The notes: generated by a model from the sequence alone, not told the origin. Counted from the first letter of the stretch, positions 35,645-44,519 are shown. The stretch is DNA of 44,519 nt from Kineococcus siccus (GCF_009906795.1 NZ_JAAALN010000009.1:1-44519); one strand, 5' to 3'. A program made the numbers and translations.

Positions 35645-37224
35645 GCGCGCTCTCAGGGTCACCGGCCGAGCGCACCGACGTGCTCGTCGTGGGGGCCGGC
35701 ATCGCGGGCCTCACGGCGGCCCTGGAGGCGGCGCGGACCCGGTCCGTGGTGCTCGTGACGAAGACCTCGCTGGGCGACGGCAGCACGCACTACGCGCAGG
35801 GCGGGATCGCGGTCGCCAGCGGCCGCGACGACGTCGCCGCGCACGTCGCGGACACCCTCGCCGCGGGTGCGGGTCTCGCGGTCCCCGCTGCGGTGCAGGC
35901 GCTCTGCGCCGCCGGCCCGGAGGCCGTGCGGGTCCTCGCCGAGCGGGGCGTCGCGTTCGACCGCGGCGACGACGGGCACTGGTCGCTGGGCCTGGAGGCC
36001 GCGCACTCGCGGCCGCGGATCCTGCACGTCGACGGCGACCGGACCGGCGCGGCCATCTCCGCCGCGCTGTCCGCCGCCGTGCGCCGCAGCGACGTCGACG
36101 TGCGCGAGCAGGCGTTCCTCGCCGACCTCGTCGTCGAGGACGGCCGCGTCGTGGGCGCCGACGTCCTGCTGCCCGGCCCGGACGGGCGCGACGTCCGCCG
36201 GCGCTTCCTCGCGTCCGCGGTCGTGCTCGCCACCGGCGGAGCCGGACAGCTGTTCTCCCGCACCACGAACCCCGCGGTGGCGACGGCCGACGGCCTCGCG
36301 GCGGCCTGGCGGGCGGGCGCCGACGTCAGCGACCTGGAGATGTACCAGTTCCACCCCACCGCGGCCGCGCTGCCGCGGCCGTTCCTCGTGTCCGAGGCGG
36401 TCCGCGGCGAGGGCGCCGTGCTGCTCGACGCGACCGGGCACCGGTTCATGCCGGACGTCGACCCCCGCGCGGAGCTGGCCCCGCGCGACGTCGTCGCCCG
36501 CGCGATCGCGGCCGCCATGGGCCGCACGGGCGGGCGGCCCGTGCTGCTCGACGCGACCGGGGTCTCCGCGCGGCTGGGCACGCCCTTCGCGCAGCGGTTC
36601 CCCGGGATCTCGGCGCTGTGCCGCGAGCAGGGGCTGGACCCCGAGACCGACCCCGTGCCGGTCACGCCCGCCGCGCACTACTGGATGGGCGGGGTGCGCA
36701 CCGACGCCGCGGGGCGCACGAGCCTGCCCGGGCTGTGGGCCGCGGGCGAGGTGGCGTGCACGGGCGTGCACGGCGCCAACCGCCTCGCCTCGAACTCCCT
36801 GCTCGAGGCCCTCGTCACGGGCGGCCGGGTCGTGGCGGACCTCGACGCCGACGGGCCGCCCGCGCAGCCCGGGCCGGACGAGGACGTCCGCACCGTCGCC
36901 GGTCCCGCCGCCACGGTCGCGGCCCACCTCCCGCGCCGCGACCTGCAGGCCGCGCTGTGGGAGCACACGGGGCTGGTCCGCGAGGCGGCCGGCCTCGCGG
37001 TGGCCACCAAGCTGCTGACGCCGGAGGAGGAACCCGTGACGCTCGACGCGGCGGCGGAGGTCCACCGCGGGACGCGGGAGGACGCGAACCTGCTGCTCGC
37101 GGGACAGCTGCTCGTGACCGCGGCCACGGCGCGCGAGGACAGCCTCGGCGCCCACCACCGCAGCGACCACCCGGCCCCGCCGCGCGCTGCCCGGCGACTG
37201 ACCCTGCGGAGGACCCCGTGCTGA
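35641..37224 (+). CDS. nadB: L-aspartate oxidase NadB
   Basis: FAD enzyme of 527 aa that oxidises L-aspartate to iminoaspartate for NadA. FAD fold VLVVGAGIAGLTAALEAA (about 13-30), then STHYAQGGIAVA, the catalytic region EMYQFHPTA, SEAVRGEGAVLLD, AAHYWMGGV and GLWAAGEVACTGVHGANRLA with SNSLLEALV. The helical C-terminal domain (from about 420) is shortened and ends in a basic tail. The GTG at 35641 overlaps the nadA stop by four bases. The 3' end overlaps nadC by seven bases. Confidence 0.96.
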   Translation: MSALSGSPAERTDVLVVGAGIAGLTAALEAARTRSVVLVTKTSLGDGSTHYAQGGIAVASGRDDVAAHVADTLAAGAGLAVPAAVQALCAAGPEAVRVLAERGVAFDRGDDGHWSLGLEAAHSRPRILHVDGDRTGAAISAALSAAVRRSDVDVREQAFLADLVVEDGRVVGADVLLPGPDGRDVRRRFLASAVVLATGGAGQLFSRTTNPAVATADGLAAAWRAGADVSDLEMYQFHPTAAALPRPFLVSEAVRGEGAVLLDATGHRFMPDVDPRAELAPRDVVARAIAAAMGRTGGRPVLLDATGVSARLGTPFAQRFPGISALCREQGLDPETDPVPVTPAAHYWMGGVRTDAAGRTSLPGLWAAGEVACTGVHGANRLASNSLLEALVTGGRVVADLDADGPPAQPGPDEDVRTVAGPAATVAAHLPRRDLQAALWEHTGLVREAAGLAVATKLLTPEEEPVTLDAAAEVHRGTREDANLLLAGQLLVTAATAREDSLGAHHRSDHPAPPRAARRLTLRRTPC

Positions 37225-38093
37225 GCTCCCACGCCGCCGCGGCCGCCGTGGTGGCGGCCGCCCTCGCCGAGGACGCCCCGTGGGGCGACCTCACCAGCGA
37301 CGCCGTCGTCCCCGCGGGGTCGCTGGCCTCCGCCGAGCTCCGCGCGCGCGAACCCGGTGTCCTCGCGGGCGGCGCGGCCGTGCACGAGGCGTTCACCCAG
37401 GCCGCCCGCCTCGCCGGCACCGCCGTCCGCGTCACCGACGTCCCGGCCGACGGCACCGCGTTCGCCGCCGGCGACGTGCTCGGGCGCGTGGCCGGCGACG
37501 CCCACGCCGTGCTGCGCGCGGAGCGCGTCGCCCTGAACCTGCTGCAGCACCTGTCGGGCGTCGCGACCACCACGGCGGCGTTCGTCGCCCAGGTCGCCGG
37601 CACCCGCGCGCGCGTCGTGGACACCCGCAAGACGACGCCCGGCCTGCGCGCGCTCGAGCGGGCCGCCGTGCGCGCGGGGGGCGGGCACAACCACCGGTGG
37701 TCGCTGTCGGACGCCGTCCTGGTGAAGGACAACCACCTCGCGGTCCTCACGGCCGGCGGGCTGGACGTCACGACCGCGCTGAAGGCGGTGCGGGACAAGG
37801 TGCCGCACACGACCGTGGTGGAGGTCGAGGTCGACTCCCTCGACCAGCTGGACGCCGTGCTCGCGGCCGACGTCGACGTGGTCCTGCTCGACAACTTCTC
37901 CCTCGCCGACCTGGCCGAGGGCGTCCGGCGGGTCGCGGGCCGCGCGCTCGTCGAGGCCAGCGGCGGGGTCCGGCTCGACACCGTCCGCGCCATCGCGGGC
38001 ACGGGCGTGGACCTGGTGTCGGTCGGGGCGCTGACGCAGAACTCCCCCACCCTCGACATCGGGCTCGACATCGCCCTGGTGGCGGCGGCGTGA
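37218..38093 (+). CDS. nadC: Nicotinate-nucleotide pyrophosphorylase (quinolinate phosphoribosyltransferase) NadC
   Basis: Decarboxylating transferase of 291 aa that turns quinolinate and PRPP into nicotinate mononucleotide. Active-site blocks: EDAPWGDLTSDA, ERVALNLLQHLSGVAT, RVVDTRKTTPGLR, GGGHNHRWSLSDAVLVKDNH, VEVEVDSLDQ, DVVLLDNFS and VEASGGVRLDTV with VDLVSVGALTQ. GTG at 37218 has GGAGG five bases upstream inside the end of nadB. Its stop overlaps the start of the desulfurase gene. Together nadABC form the full de novo route to NaMN. Confidence 0.97.
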   Translation: MLSSHAAAAAVVAAALAEDAPWGDLTSDAVVPAGSLASAELRAREPGVLAGGAAVHEAFTQAARLAGTAVRVTDVPADGTAFAAGDVLGRVAGDAHAVLRAERVALNLLQHLSGVATTTAAFVAQVAGTRARVVDTRKTTPGLRALERAAVRAGGGHNHRWSLSDAVLVKDNHLAVLTAGGLDVTTALKAVRDKVPHTTVVEVEVDSLDQLDAVLAADVDVVLLDNFSLADLAEGVRRVAGRALVEASGGVRLDTVRAIAGTGVDLVSVGALTQNSPTLDIGLDIALVAAA

Positions 38094-39223
38094 TCTACCT
38101 CGACCACGCCGCGACGACCCCGCCGACGCGGGAGGCGCTCGAGGCCGCCTGGCCCTACCTCACGCAGGTCACGGGGAACCCCGCCAGCGCGCACGAGGTC
38201 GGGCGCGCCGCGAAGGCGGGTCTCGACCTGGCCCGGGAGACCGTCGCGGAGGTGCTGGGCTGCCGCCCCGGCGAGGTGGTGTTCACCTCCGGCGGCACGG
38301 AGGCCGACAACCTCGCGGTGACCGGGATCAGCACCGCGACCCCGCGCGGACGGCACGTCGTGACGACGGCCGTCGAGCACCCCGCGGTCCTCGAGACCGC
38401 CCTCGCCCTGCGGCAGCGCGGCTTCCGCGTCGACGTGGTCGGCGTCGACGCGACCGGCACCGTCGACCTCGACGCGCTGGCCGCGCTCGTCACCGACCGG
38501 ACGACGCTCGTGTCGGTGATGACGGCCAACAACGAGGTCGGGACGCTGCAGCCGCTCGCGGAGGTCTCGGCGCTCTGCCGCGCCCACGGGGTGCCGCTGC
38601 ACACCGACGCCGTCCAGGCCGCGGGCCACCTGTCCCTCGACGTCGACGCCCTGGGCGTGGACGCGGTCTCGGTGTCCGGGCACAAGCTCGGAGGGCTGCG
38701 CGGCGCGGGGTTCCTGCACGTGCGCGGCGCGGTCGCCCTCGACCCCCTGCTGCACGGCGGCGGGCAGGAGCGGGGCCGGCGGTCGGGCACCGTCGACGTC
38801 GCCTCGGCCGTCGCGACGGCCGTCGCGCTGCGGCGCGCGGACGAGGCCCGGGTCCACGAGGCGCCGCGGCTGCGGGCCCTGCGCGACGACCTCGTCGCCG
38901 GGGTCCTCGCGCGCGTCCCGTCCGCGGTGCTGACGGGCCACCCCGTGCGCCGGCTGCCGGGACACGCGTCGTTCTGCTTCGCCGGCGTCGGGGGCGAGAC
39001 CGTCCTGGCGGAGCTGGAGCGGTTCGGCGTCGTCTGCTCGAGCGGATCCGCCTGCGCCGCGGACTCCGACGACGCCTCCGCCGTCCTGCTGGCCATGGGC
39101 ATCGACGCCGACCTGGCGCGGACCGCGGTGCGGTTCACGCTCGGGGCGACGACCACGGCCGACGACGTGGCCGAGGTCCTGCGCGTGCTCCCCGCCGCCG
39201 TCGGCGCCGCGACCGTCGGCTGA
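38090..39223 (+). CDS. NifS/IscS-like cysteine desulfurase of the nad operon
   Basis: PLP enzyme of 377 aa that removes sulfur from cysteine and passes it as a persulfide. Blocks: IYLDHAATTPP at the start, FTSGGTEADNLAV, TAVEHPAVLE, TANNEVGTLQPL, HTDAVQAAGH, VSGHKLGG (PLP Lys) and the active-site loop VCSSGSACAA (Cys). The GTG overlaps the nadC stop. NifS-like genes linked to nad genes (for example nifS-nadB in Bacillus) mature the oxygen-sensitive cluster of NadA, and that is the likely job here. The operon probably ends here; a short CGCGCT/AGCGCG inverted repeat follows. Confidence 0.94.
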   Translation: MIYLDHAATTPPTREALEAAWPYLTQVTGNPASAHEVGRAAKAGLDLARETVAEVLGCRPGEVVFTSGGTEADNLAVTGISTATPRGRHVVTTAVEHPAVLETALALRQRGFRVDVVGVDATGTVDLDALAALVTDRTTLVSVMTANNEVGTLQPLAEVSALCRAHGVPLHTDAVQAAGHLSLDVDALGVDAVSVSGHKLGGLRGAGFLHVRGAVALDPLLHGGGQERGRRSGTVDVASAVATAVALRRADEARVHEAPRLRALRDDLVAGVLARVPSAVLTGHPVRRLPGHASFCFAGVGGETVLAELERFGVVCSSGSACAADSDDASAVLLAMGIDADLARTAVRFTLGATTTADDVAEVLRVLPAAVGAATVG

Positions 39224-39319
39224 CGGCGCCGCGCTCCAGCGCGCGGGATCCGGGACAGCGGGCACACTCGTCTCTCGACCGCGCACCCGGCCGGCCCGCG
39301 TCCGACGGAGGACCCCCGC

Positions 39320-40744
39320 ATGAGCACGACACCGCCCGCCGGGACGGGAACGGTCGAGGTCGGGGCGCCGACGCGGCAGCAGCTGCGCACCACCGTGCTC
39401 GCCGCGTCGTTCGGCAACCTCGTCGAGTGGTTCGACTTCACCACCTACGGGCTGCTGGCCACGACCATCGCCGTGCACTTCTTCACCGCGGAGGGCGCGG
39501 CGGAGAGCAGCACGCCGGTGCTGCTCGCGTTCGCCACGTTCGGCGTCGGGTTCCTGGCCCGTCCCCTGGGTGGCCTCCTGATCGGCCTCTACGGCGACCG
39601 CAGGGGCCGCAAACCGGCGCTGCTGCTGTCCATCGGCCTCATGGGGGCCTCGACGTTCGCCGTGGCGCTGCTGCCCGACCAGTCCTCGATCGGCCTGGCC
39701 GCGCCGCTGCTCCTCGTGCTGCTGCGTCTGCTGCAGGGCGTCGCGGCCGGTGGGGAGTGGGGCGGGGCCGCGTCGTTCCTCGTCGAGTGGGCGCCCACGC
39801 GACGCCGCGGGCTGTTCGGCAGCGTGCACACGGCCACGATCTTCGTCGGCACGCTGACGGGTTCCCTGACCATCGCGGCCCTGACCGCGGGGCTCGGCGC
39901 GGACGCCATGGGCGACTGGGGGTGGCGGATCCCGTTCGCCATCGGGGGCGTGCTCGCCCTCATCGCCATCCCGGTGCGGCTGCGCGCCGAGGAGACGCCG
40001 GTCTTCCGGGCCGAGGCCGCGCACGCCGCGGACGCCGCCGCGGGTGCCTCCACCACCGGGACCACCACGGCCGGGACCACCACGGCCGGGACCCTCGCCG
40101 CCGAGCGTCCCGGGGTGGCCGCGTCGATGCCCACGACCCGACGGGCCCTGCTCCGCCGGCTCGGGTTCACGTTCTGCCTCGTCGGGATGCAGTCCGCGGC
40201 CGTCTACACCTACACGAGCTACTTCCCGACGTTCGCCCAGCGGTACACCACGAACGGCGGTGAACCGGTCGGGGCCGACGCGGCGCTGTTCTCCAACGCC
40301 CTGGCCAGCGTGGTCGTCATCGCGGTCGTCGTGGCCTCCGGCACGCTGTCCGACCGCGTCGGCCGCAAGCCCGGCATGGTGCTCAGCTGCTTCCTGGTGC
40401 TGACGCTGTCCTACCCGCTGATCTGGCTCGCCTCGACGGCCGACAGCCTGGCGGTGACGGTCGCCGTGCAGTGCGCGCTCGCCGCGTCCGTGGCCGTGTT
40501 CCTCGGCTGCCTCCCCGTGGTGCTGGTCGAGCTCTTCCCCGCCCGGGTGCGGGTCGCTGGCCTGAGCACGTCCTACAACATCTCCTCGGCCGTCTTCGGC
40601 GGGTTCGCCCCGCTGATCGCGAGCGGCCTCGTCGACGTGACCGGGTTCCCCCCGAACGCGTCGCTGTGGGCGGTCACGGCCGCCGTCGTGTCCACCGTCG
40701 CCGTCCTGTTCTTCCGGGAGACGCGCGGCGTCGACCTGGCGTGA
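39320..40744 (+). CDS. MFS transporter, metabolite:H+ symporter (MHS) family
   Basis: Membrane transporter of 474 aa with about 12 helices. ASFGNLVEWFDFTTYGLLA near the start, ARPLGGLLIGLYGDRRGRKPALL between TM2 and TM3, and LLQGVAAGGEWGGAASFLVEWAP are hallmarks of the MHS group (ProP, ShiA, KgtP), which imports betaine/proline, shikimate or dicarboxylates. The central loop is extended with a Thr/Gly repeat coded by duplicated 15-bp units. GGAGG precedes the ATG by 8 bases. Substrate unknown; no partner genes. Confidence 0.9.
   Translation: MSTTPPAGTGTVEVGAPTRQQLRTTVLAASFGNLVEWFDFTTYGLLATTIAVHFFTAEGAAESSTPVLLAFATFGVGFLARPLGGLLIGLYGDRRGRKPALLLSIGLMGASTFAVALLPDQSSIGLAAPLLLVLLRLLQGVAAGGEWGGAASFLVEWAPTRRRGLFGSVHTATIFVGTLTGSLTIAALTAGLGADAMGDWGWRIPFAIGGVLALIAIPVRLRAEETPVFRAEAAHAADAAAGASTTGTTTAGTTTAGTLAAERPGVAASMPTTRRALLRRLGFTFCLVGMQSAAVYTYTSYFPTFAQRYTTNGGEPVGADAALFSNALASVVVIAVVVASGTLSDRVGRKPGMVLSCFLVLTLSYPLIWLASTADSLAVTVAVQCALAASVAVFLGCLPVVLVELFPARVRVAGLSTSYNISSAVFGGFAPLIASGLVDVTGFPPNASLWAVTAAVVSTVAVLFFRETRGVDLA
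40061..40090 (+). repeat. Two 15-bp direct repeats in the MHS transporter loop
   Basis: ACCACCACGGCCGGG occurs at 40061-40075 and 40076-40090, with a partial copy before it. It codes a Thr/Ala/Gly loop between TM6 and TM7. Confidence 0.85.
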
Positions 40745-40789
40745 GGCCCGCGGCGGCGTCGGGGCGCGCCCGCGCCGACCGCTCCCGCG

Positions 40790-41293
40790 TCAGGCGAGCA
40801 GCGGGACGGTGTCCACGAGCTCCCAGGGTCCGCCGAGGTAGCGGTGCACCGCAACGCCTCTCGCGGCCACCGTCCACGGCGTGAACCCCGCGCCGAGGTC
40901 GGCGACGAGGGCCCGGGCCGCGGCGGGCGCGAGGAAGTTGGCGACCGTGACGTGCGCGGCGAACCGCTGGGCGTCCTGACGGGTCAGCCACGGCGAGAAG
41001 CGCCGGGCGAGGTCGGCGCGCAGCGCGTCGAGCTCCGCGGAGCGCAGGACGAGCGCCGCCCCGCGGCCCAGCGAGCGGACGCCGGTGACGTCCACGCCGA
41101 ACTGCTCCCGGCGGCAGGCCTCCCCCACCTGCTCCAGCACGGTCGGCAGCTCCTCGCCCGGCAGCTGGTGGAACAGCGTGACGTGCGCGCGCAGCTGGTT
41201 GCGCTCCGGCGGGAAGTGCCGCTCGCGCAGCGCGTCGAGCCGCTCGGCGTCGGCGTCCGCGAGCGCCAGGGCGAGGACGAGCGGGGCGCTCAC
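40790..41293 (-). CDS. 2'-5' RNA ligase/phosphoesterase (2H) family protein
   Basis: Cytosolic 167-aa protein of the 2H phosphoesterase superfamily. The two HxTx-like motifs are AHVTLFHQLPG (about 36-46) and AHVTVANF (about 113-120), each with the catalytic His followed by Thr. Family members ligate or cleave 2'-5' or cyclic phosphodiester bonds in RNA ends; the cellular target is unknown. The GTG at 41293 overlaps the stop of the upstream small membrane protein gene (GTGA), so they are translated together. Confidence 0.85.
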   Translation of the reverse strand: MSAPLVLALALADADAERLDALRERHFPPERNQLRAHVTLFHQLPGEELPTVLEQVGEACRREQFGVDVTGVRSLGRGAALVLRSAELDALRADLARRFSPWLTRQDAQRFAAHVTVANFLAPAAARALVADLGAGFTPWTVAARGVAVHRYLGGPWELVDTVPLLA

Positions 41294-41544
41294 CGGGTCA
41301 GGACGACCCACGCGCCGAACACCGCGAGGAGCGCGGCGACCGCCGCGAGGGCGACGCCGGCGATCCACCAGCCCCGGTCCGGCCCGCCGGCGCGCAGGTG
41401 GCGCACGGAGGCGGTCCCGCTCACGGCGGCGATGACGAGCGCGAGCGGGAAGAGCGGGCCGCTCACGACGATCGCCACGATCCCCGCGACGACGACGGCG
41501 ATGGCGCCGGTCGAGGCCTGGCGACGGGGCGGGGCGGCGGGCAC
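41290..41544 (-). CDS. Small membrane protein, unknown
   Basis: About 84-aa protein with three hydrophobic segments (GAIAVVVAGIVAIVVSGPLF, ALVIAAVSGTASV and GWWIAGVALAAVAALLAVFG). I chose the GTG at 41544; a GTG at 41571 would add nine residues. It is coupled to the 2H phosphoesterase gene by overlap. No family recognised. Confidence 0.65.
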   Translation of the reverse strand: MPAAPPRRQASTGAIAVVVAGIVAIVVSGPLFPLALVIAAVSGTASVRHLRAGGPDRGWWIAGVALAAVAALLAVFGAWVVLTR

Positions 41545-41573
41545 CCGCCCAGTCTCGCACCCCGGACGCACGA

Positions 41574-41605
41574 CGGCCGCCGCACCCCGGTGGGTGCGGC
41601 GGCCG
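41574..41605. terminator. Terminator between the protease and small membrane protein genes
   Basis: A perfect 14-bp stem CGGCCGCCGCACCC (41574-41587) with loop CGGT pairs with 41592-41605, just past the protease stop at 41624. Confidence 0.85.
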
Positions 41606-41623
41606 GCGTGGACGCGGGTGTCG

Positions 41624-44519
41624 TCAGTCGATCGCGATCACCGTGGGCGTCGGGGAGTCCCCGAAGGTCATCCACCCGAGGTAGCGGGTGCCGGGCTCGA
41701 GGCCCGACCAGCCGAGCGAGAAGGTCGCCGGCTCGCCCGCCGTGACCGGCACGGGGTTCGGGTCGACGGTGAGGTCGCCCTCGGTCGTGTCGGGCGTCAC
41801 GGCGTAGCTGGTCAGCTCGTACGGCGCCGACGCCTTCCCGGGGGCCGCGGCGTAGCCGGCCACCTGGACGACGTACGTGCCCGCCTCGGGGGCGAGGACG
41901 TCGATCAGCTCGTCGGCGGACGCCGTGGCCGAGACCGCCACCTGCTCGGCGGTGCCGTCCGCGGCGAGCCGGAACAGCCCCAGGTCGAGGTCGGAGAGCG
42001 GGTCACCGGCGCGGACGTCGAAGCGGGCGAGCGTCGTGCCCTCCGCGATCTCGACCCGGTACTGGTCGTCGGCGCCGGGCGCGAGGTCGCCCTCGCCGGT
42101 GGAGCCGGCCGCGAGACCCGCGGTCGTCACGGGCAGGTCGCCCGAGACGCCGGAGGTGACGGTGACGTCGGTGCTGCCGGCGGTGCCCGTGCCGGTCACC
42201 TGGTCGGGCGCGACGACGGGGATGGGCTTGAGCGCGATCGGCGAGCGCACGGACAGGTTCGCCCCCCGCCACGTCAGCGAACCCGTGGCCCACTCCTCCT
42301 GCTCGGCCGTGGTCCGCGTGAAGGTGACCGTGAACTTCTTGGTCTCCCCCGGCGCGTTGAACACCAGGACGCTCGGGGTGACGCGGACGTCGAACCCGGG
42401 CACGGTCGCCGTGGCGTTGAACAACCCGGCCGTGGTCGACGTCACCGACCGGGTCACGGTCTGCTCGCCCGCGAGCGAGCCGACGGCGATCGAGGCCTGG
42501 TTCAGGTCGCTCGGGTCGACGGCCTCGACGCCGGTGCCCGTCTGGATGCCCGCCCCCTCGAGGAAGGCGACCCAGTCCGGCGCCGCGGAGTCGTAGACGA
42601 GGCCCGGGTTCAGCATCTTGGTCGGGTCGACGAAGCCGGCCCCGCCGTCGAAGGGGTTGCGGTTCTCGCTGCCGTCGGCGTTCACGAGCGCGCGGGAGGT
42701 CGTCATCATGGCCGACTTCACGGCCATCGGGGACCAGCGCGGGTTGACGCCGAAGTAGAGGGCGGCGAGGCCCGCGATGTGCGGGGCGGACATCGAGGTG
42801 CCCGAGAGCGACCCGAACAGGTTGCCGCGGTTGGGACCGGGGGCGACACCGGCGATGACGCCGACGCCCGGGCCCGCGATGTCGGGCTTCAGGACGTCGC
42901 CGTCGGTGGCCGCGGTCGGGCCGCGCGAGGAGAACCCGGCGATCTGCGGGGTGGGCGTGCTCCTGACGGTCGTGCTGCCGACCTGGAACTGGGCGGTCGG
43001 CTTCGCCGTGGCGGCGATGTAGGCCTTGACGCGCTCGCCGGCCCTGGTGTCCAGGTGCACGGTGGGGACGGTGTGGGCGTCGGCGTCGACCGAGTTCGGC
43101 GTGGGGTTGACGAGCACCATGCCGGCGCCACCCACCCGCGCGACCTCCGCGGACTTGGCGACGCGGTCGCTGACCCCGCGGTTGCAGACCACGATCTTGC
43201 CCTTGGCCTGCGCCGAGAGGGTGCCGGCGATGCAGTTGGCGACGTCCGCCGCGGGCTTGCCCGCCACGGCGACGGCGCTCGAGAGCACCAGGTCCCGGGA
43301 ACCGAGGGGCTGCTGGACGAGGCGCGCCCCGACGAGCTTGGTGCCGTCGCCGAGCAGGACCGTGCCCTCGCGCGGCACGGCGGTGGCCGCCGCGACCGTG
43401 GTGAGCCACGGGCTGGCGTGGTCCAGCGTCGAGGCGCCGGGGCCGGAGTTGCCCGCGGAGGCGGAGACGAAGATGCCCGCCGACGCGGCGGACAGGAAGG
43501 CGAGCTCGACCGGGTCGTTGACGGTGGTCGCGGGCCCGCCGCCGACGGAGTAGTTGATGACGTCGACGCCGTCGGCGATCGCGGCGTCGATGGCGCCGAC
43601 GATGTCGGAGGTCATGCAGCCGTCGTCACCGCCGGGCGCGGCGGACCAGCAGACCTTGTAGACGGCCAGCGACGCGGCCGGCGCCATGCCGGAGGTCTTG
43701 CCGTAGCCGGCCTTGTCGATGGTGGCGGGGACGCCGTTCAGGCCGACCGCGGTGGTCGCGGTGTGCGTGCCGTGCCCGTCGCCGTCGCGCGCGGAGAGGA
43801 ACTCGTACTGGCCGAGCCCGGCCACGCCGCCGTTCGCGGCGAGGTAGCCCTCGCCGAAGGCGCGGGCTCCGACGACCTTGGTGCTGCAGTTCGCCGCGGT
43901 CCAGCCCGCACCCGTCTCGCAGGTGCCGCGGAAGGTGCCGCCGTCGTTGCGGCGCTGCACGACCGTGCCGGACGCCGTGCGGTAGGCGGTGTACGGCGCG
44001 CCCGCGGTCGGGGCCGAGCCGAGGGGCTTGCCCGCGACGGAGGGGTGCTCGGGCCACAGGCCCGAGTCCAGGACGCCGACGACGACGCCCGCCCCGGCCT
44101 TGGCCACGCCGCCGGTGGCGGCCCACACGCCCTGGTTCCCCGTCAGGCCGAGGTAGTCGGGCGTGGCGGTGGTGTCGAGGTGGCGGACCGAGTCGGGCAC
44201 GACCGACAGGACCCCCGGCTGACCGGCGAGCTTCTGCGCCTGCGCGGCCGACAGCGCGGCCGAGAACCCGTTCAGGGCCACGGTGTAGCGCTGCAGCGGC
44301 TGCACGCCGGCGCTGCGGGCGACGTCGGTCTGCTCCTGCAGGAGGCGGGCGCGGTAGTCCACCGCGGCGCGCTGGGTGACGTCGACCCCGCCGCCGGGGG
44401 CGGTCTTCAGCTGCGGCAGACCGGGCAGCGACCCGTCGTACTCGGCCATCGAGTCCGAGGCCAGCGTCACGACGTAGCGCCCGTCGGAGAAGGCGGACGC
44501 GGCGGGCAGCGCGGACGGG
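41624..44519 (-). CDS. Subtilisin-like S8 serine protease, secreted (5' end outside the window)
   Basis: Partial gene of at least 965 codons; the frame runs open through the window edge (…SDGRYVVTLAS), so the signal peptide and start lie beyond it. From the N-terminal side: an I9-type propeptide (RYVVTLA to SVVPDSVRHLD), then the S8 domain with catalytic Asp in GVLDSGLWPEHPS, His in DGDGHGTHTATT and Ser in LSGTSMSAPHIAG. A PA domain is inserted between His and Ser (around KGKIVVCNRGVSDR and AGMVLVNPT), as in cucumisin-like subtilases. After the protease come Ig/Fn3-like domains (VRVTPSVLVFNAPGETKKFT) and a PPC-like C-terminal domain (DDQYRVEIAEGT to GTYVVQVAGY). Role: extracellular protein degradation. 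Confidence 0.94.
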   Translation of the reverse strand, partial: PSALPAASAFSDGRYVVTLASDSMAEYDGSLPGLPQLKTAPGGGVDVTQRAAVDYRARLLQEQTDVARSAGVQPLQRYTVALNGFSAALSAAQAQKLAGQPGVLSVVPDSVRHLDTTATPDYLGLTGNQGVWAATGGVAKAGAGVVVGVLDSGLWPEHPSVAGKPLGSAPTAGAPYTAYRTASGTVVQRRNDGGTFRGTCETGAGWTAANCSTKVVGARAFGEGYLAANGGVAGLGQYEFLSARDGDGHGTHTATTAVGLNGVPATIDKAGYGKTSGMAPAASLAVYKVCWSAAPGGDDGCMTSDIVGAIDAAIADGVDVINYSVGGGPATTVNDPVELAFLSAASAGIFVSASAGNSGPGASTLDHASPWLTTVAAATAVPREGTVLLGDGTKLVGARLVQQPLGSRDLVLSSAVAVAGKPAADVANCIAGTLSAQAKGKIVVCNRGVSDRVAKSAEVARVGGAGMVLVNPTPNSVDADAHTVPTVHLDTRAGERVKAYIAATAKPTAQFQVGSTTVRSTPTPQIAGFSSRGPTAATDGDVLKPDIAGPGVGVIAGVAPGPNRGNLFGSLSGTSMSAPHIAGLAALYFGVNPRWSPMAVKSAMMTTSRALVNADGSENRNPFDGGAGFVDPTKMLNPGLVYDSAAPDWVAFLEGAGIQTGTGVEAVDPSDLNQASIAVGSLAGEQTVTRSVTSTTAGLFNATATVPGFDVRVTPSVLVFNAPGETKKFTVTFTRTTAEQEEWATGSLTWRGANLSVRSPIALKPIPVVAPDQVTGTGTAGSTDVTVTSGVSGDLPVTTAGLAAGSTGEGDLAPGADDQYRVEIAEGTTLARFDVRAGDPLSDLDLGLFRLAADGTAEQVAVSATASADELIDVLAPEAGTYVVQVAGYAAAPGKASAPYELTSYAVTPDTTEGDLTVDPNPVPVTAGEPATFSLGWSGLEPGTRYLGWMTFGDSPTPTVIAID

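Overview
This is one contiguous stretch of very high G+C DNA with almost only G/C in third codon positions, frequent GTG starts and many 4-base GTGA stop/start overlaps. That pattern, together with an IdeR/DtxR regulator, a c-di-AMP (ydaO-type) riboswitch in front of an NlpC/P60 wall hydrolase, a stand-alone SoxR, MurQ and an NrtR-controlled NAD operon, indicates an actinomycete. A Kineococcus-like (Kineosporiales) genome is my best guess, but that is an inference from overall feel and not from a marker gene. I see no insertion sequence, phage, plasmid or CRISPR. The window looks like ordinary chromosome, with one tRNA gene.

Layout. Positions 1-8.3 kb: a PRISE-type epimerase/reductase, a chemoreceptor on the minus strand, then a plus-strand series in tightly spaced pairs (SDR with a mannose-6-phosphate isomerase-like cupin, and agmatinase-family ureohydrolase with an IaaM-like flavin amine oxidase), followed by a minus-strand P-loop protein. 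8.3-12.4 kb: LLM-type flavin oxidoreductase and NCS1 permease, plus a secreted and a membrane protein of unknown role. 12.4-14.6 kb: a SoxR gene diverging from a two-module VOC protein around a recognisable SoxR box, then two very small membrane proteins. 14.6-19.8 kb: EttA (ABC-F), tRNA-Arg(UCU), and a threonine dehydratase-like gene coupled to a GH13 trehalose synthase-like enzyme.

19.8-22.7 kb is a four-gene coupled operon (123-aa unknown, S4-domain protein, MurQ, serine hydrolase) that suggests cell-wall muropeptide recycling. The MurQ start lies in an 18-bp tandem repeat that repeats both the start codon and a Shine-Dalgarno-like element. 22.8-26.2 kb is a single-chain, asymmetric tandem ABC exporter. 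26.3-28.4 kb has an HNH nuclease behind a short His-rich leader ORF and hairpin, and the riboswitch-controlled C40 peptidase. 28.5-32.9 kb: IdeR-like regulator, photolyase, SDR and an EntS-like exporter.

33-39.2 kb is a complete de novo NAD module: NrtR (degenerate Nudix box plus C-terminal DNA-binding part), nadA, nadB, nadC and a NifS-like cysteine desulfurase presumably feeding the NadA cluster. It is preceded by a 648-bp gap with 24-bp direct repeats just upstream of a candidate promoter. 39.3-44.5 kb: an MHS-family transporter, a 2'-5' RNA ligase-like protein with a small membrane partner, and a large subtilisin-like secreted protease that runs off the window end.
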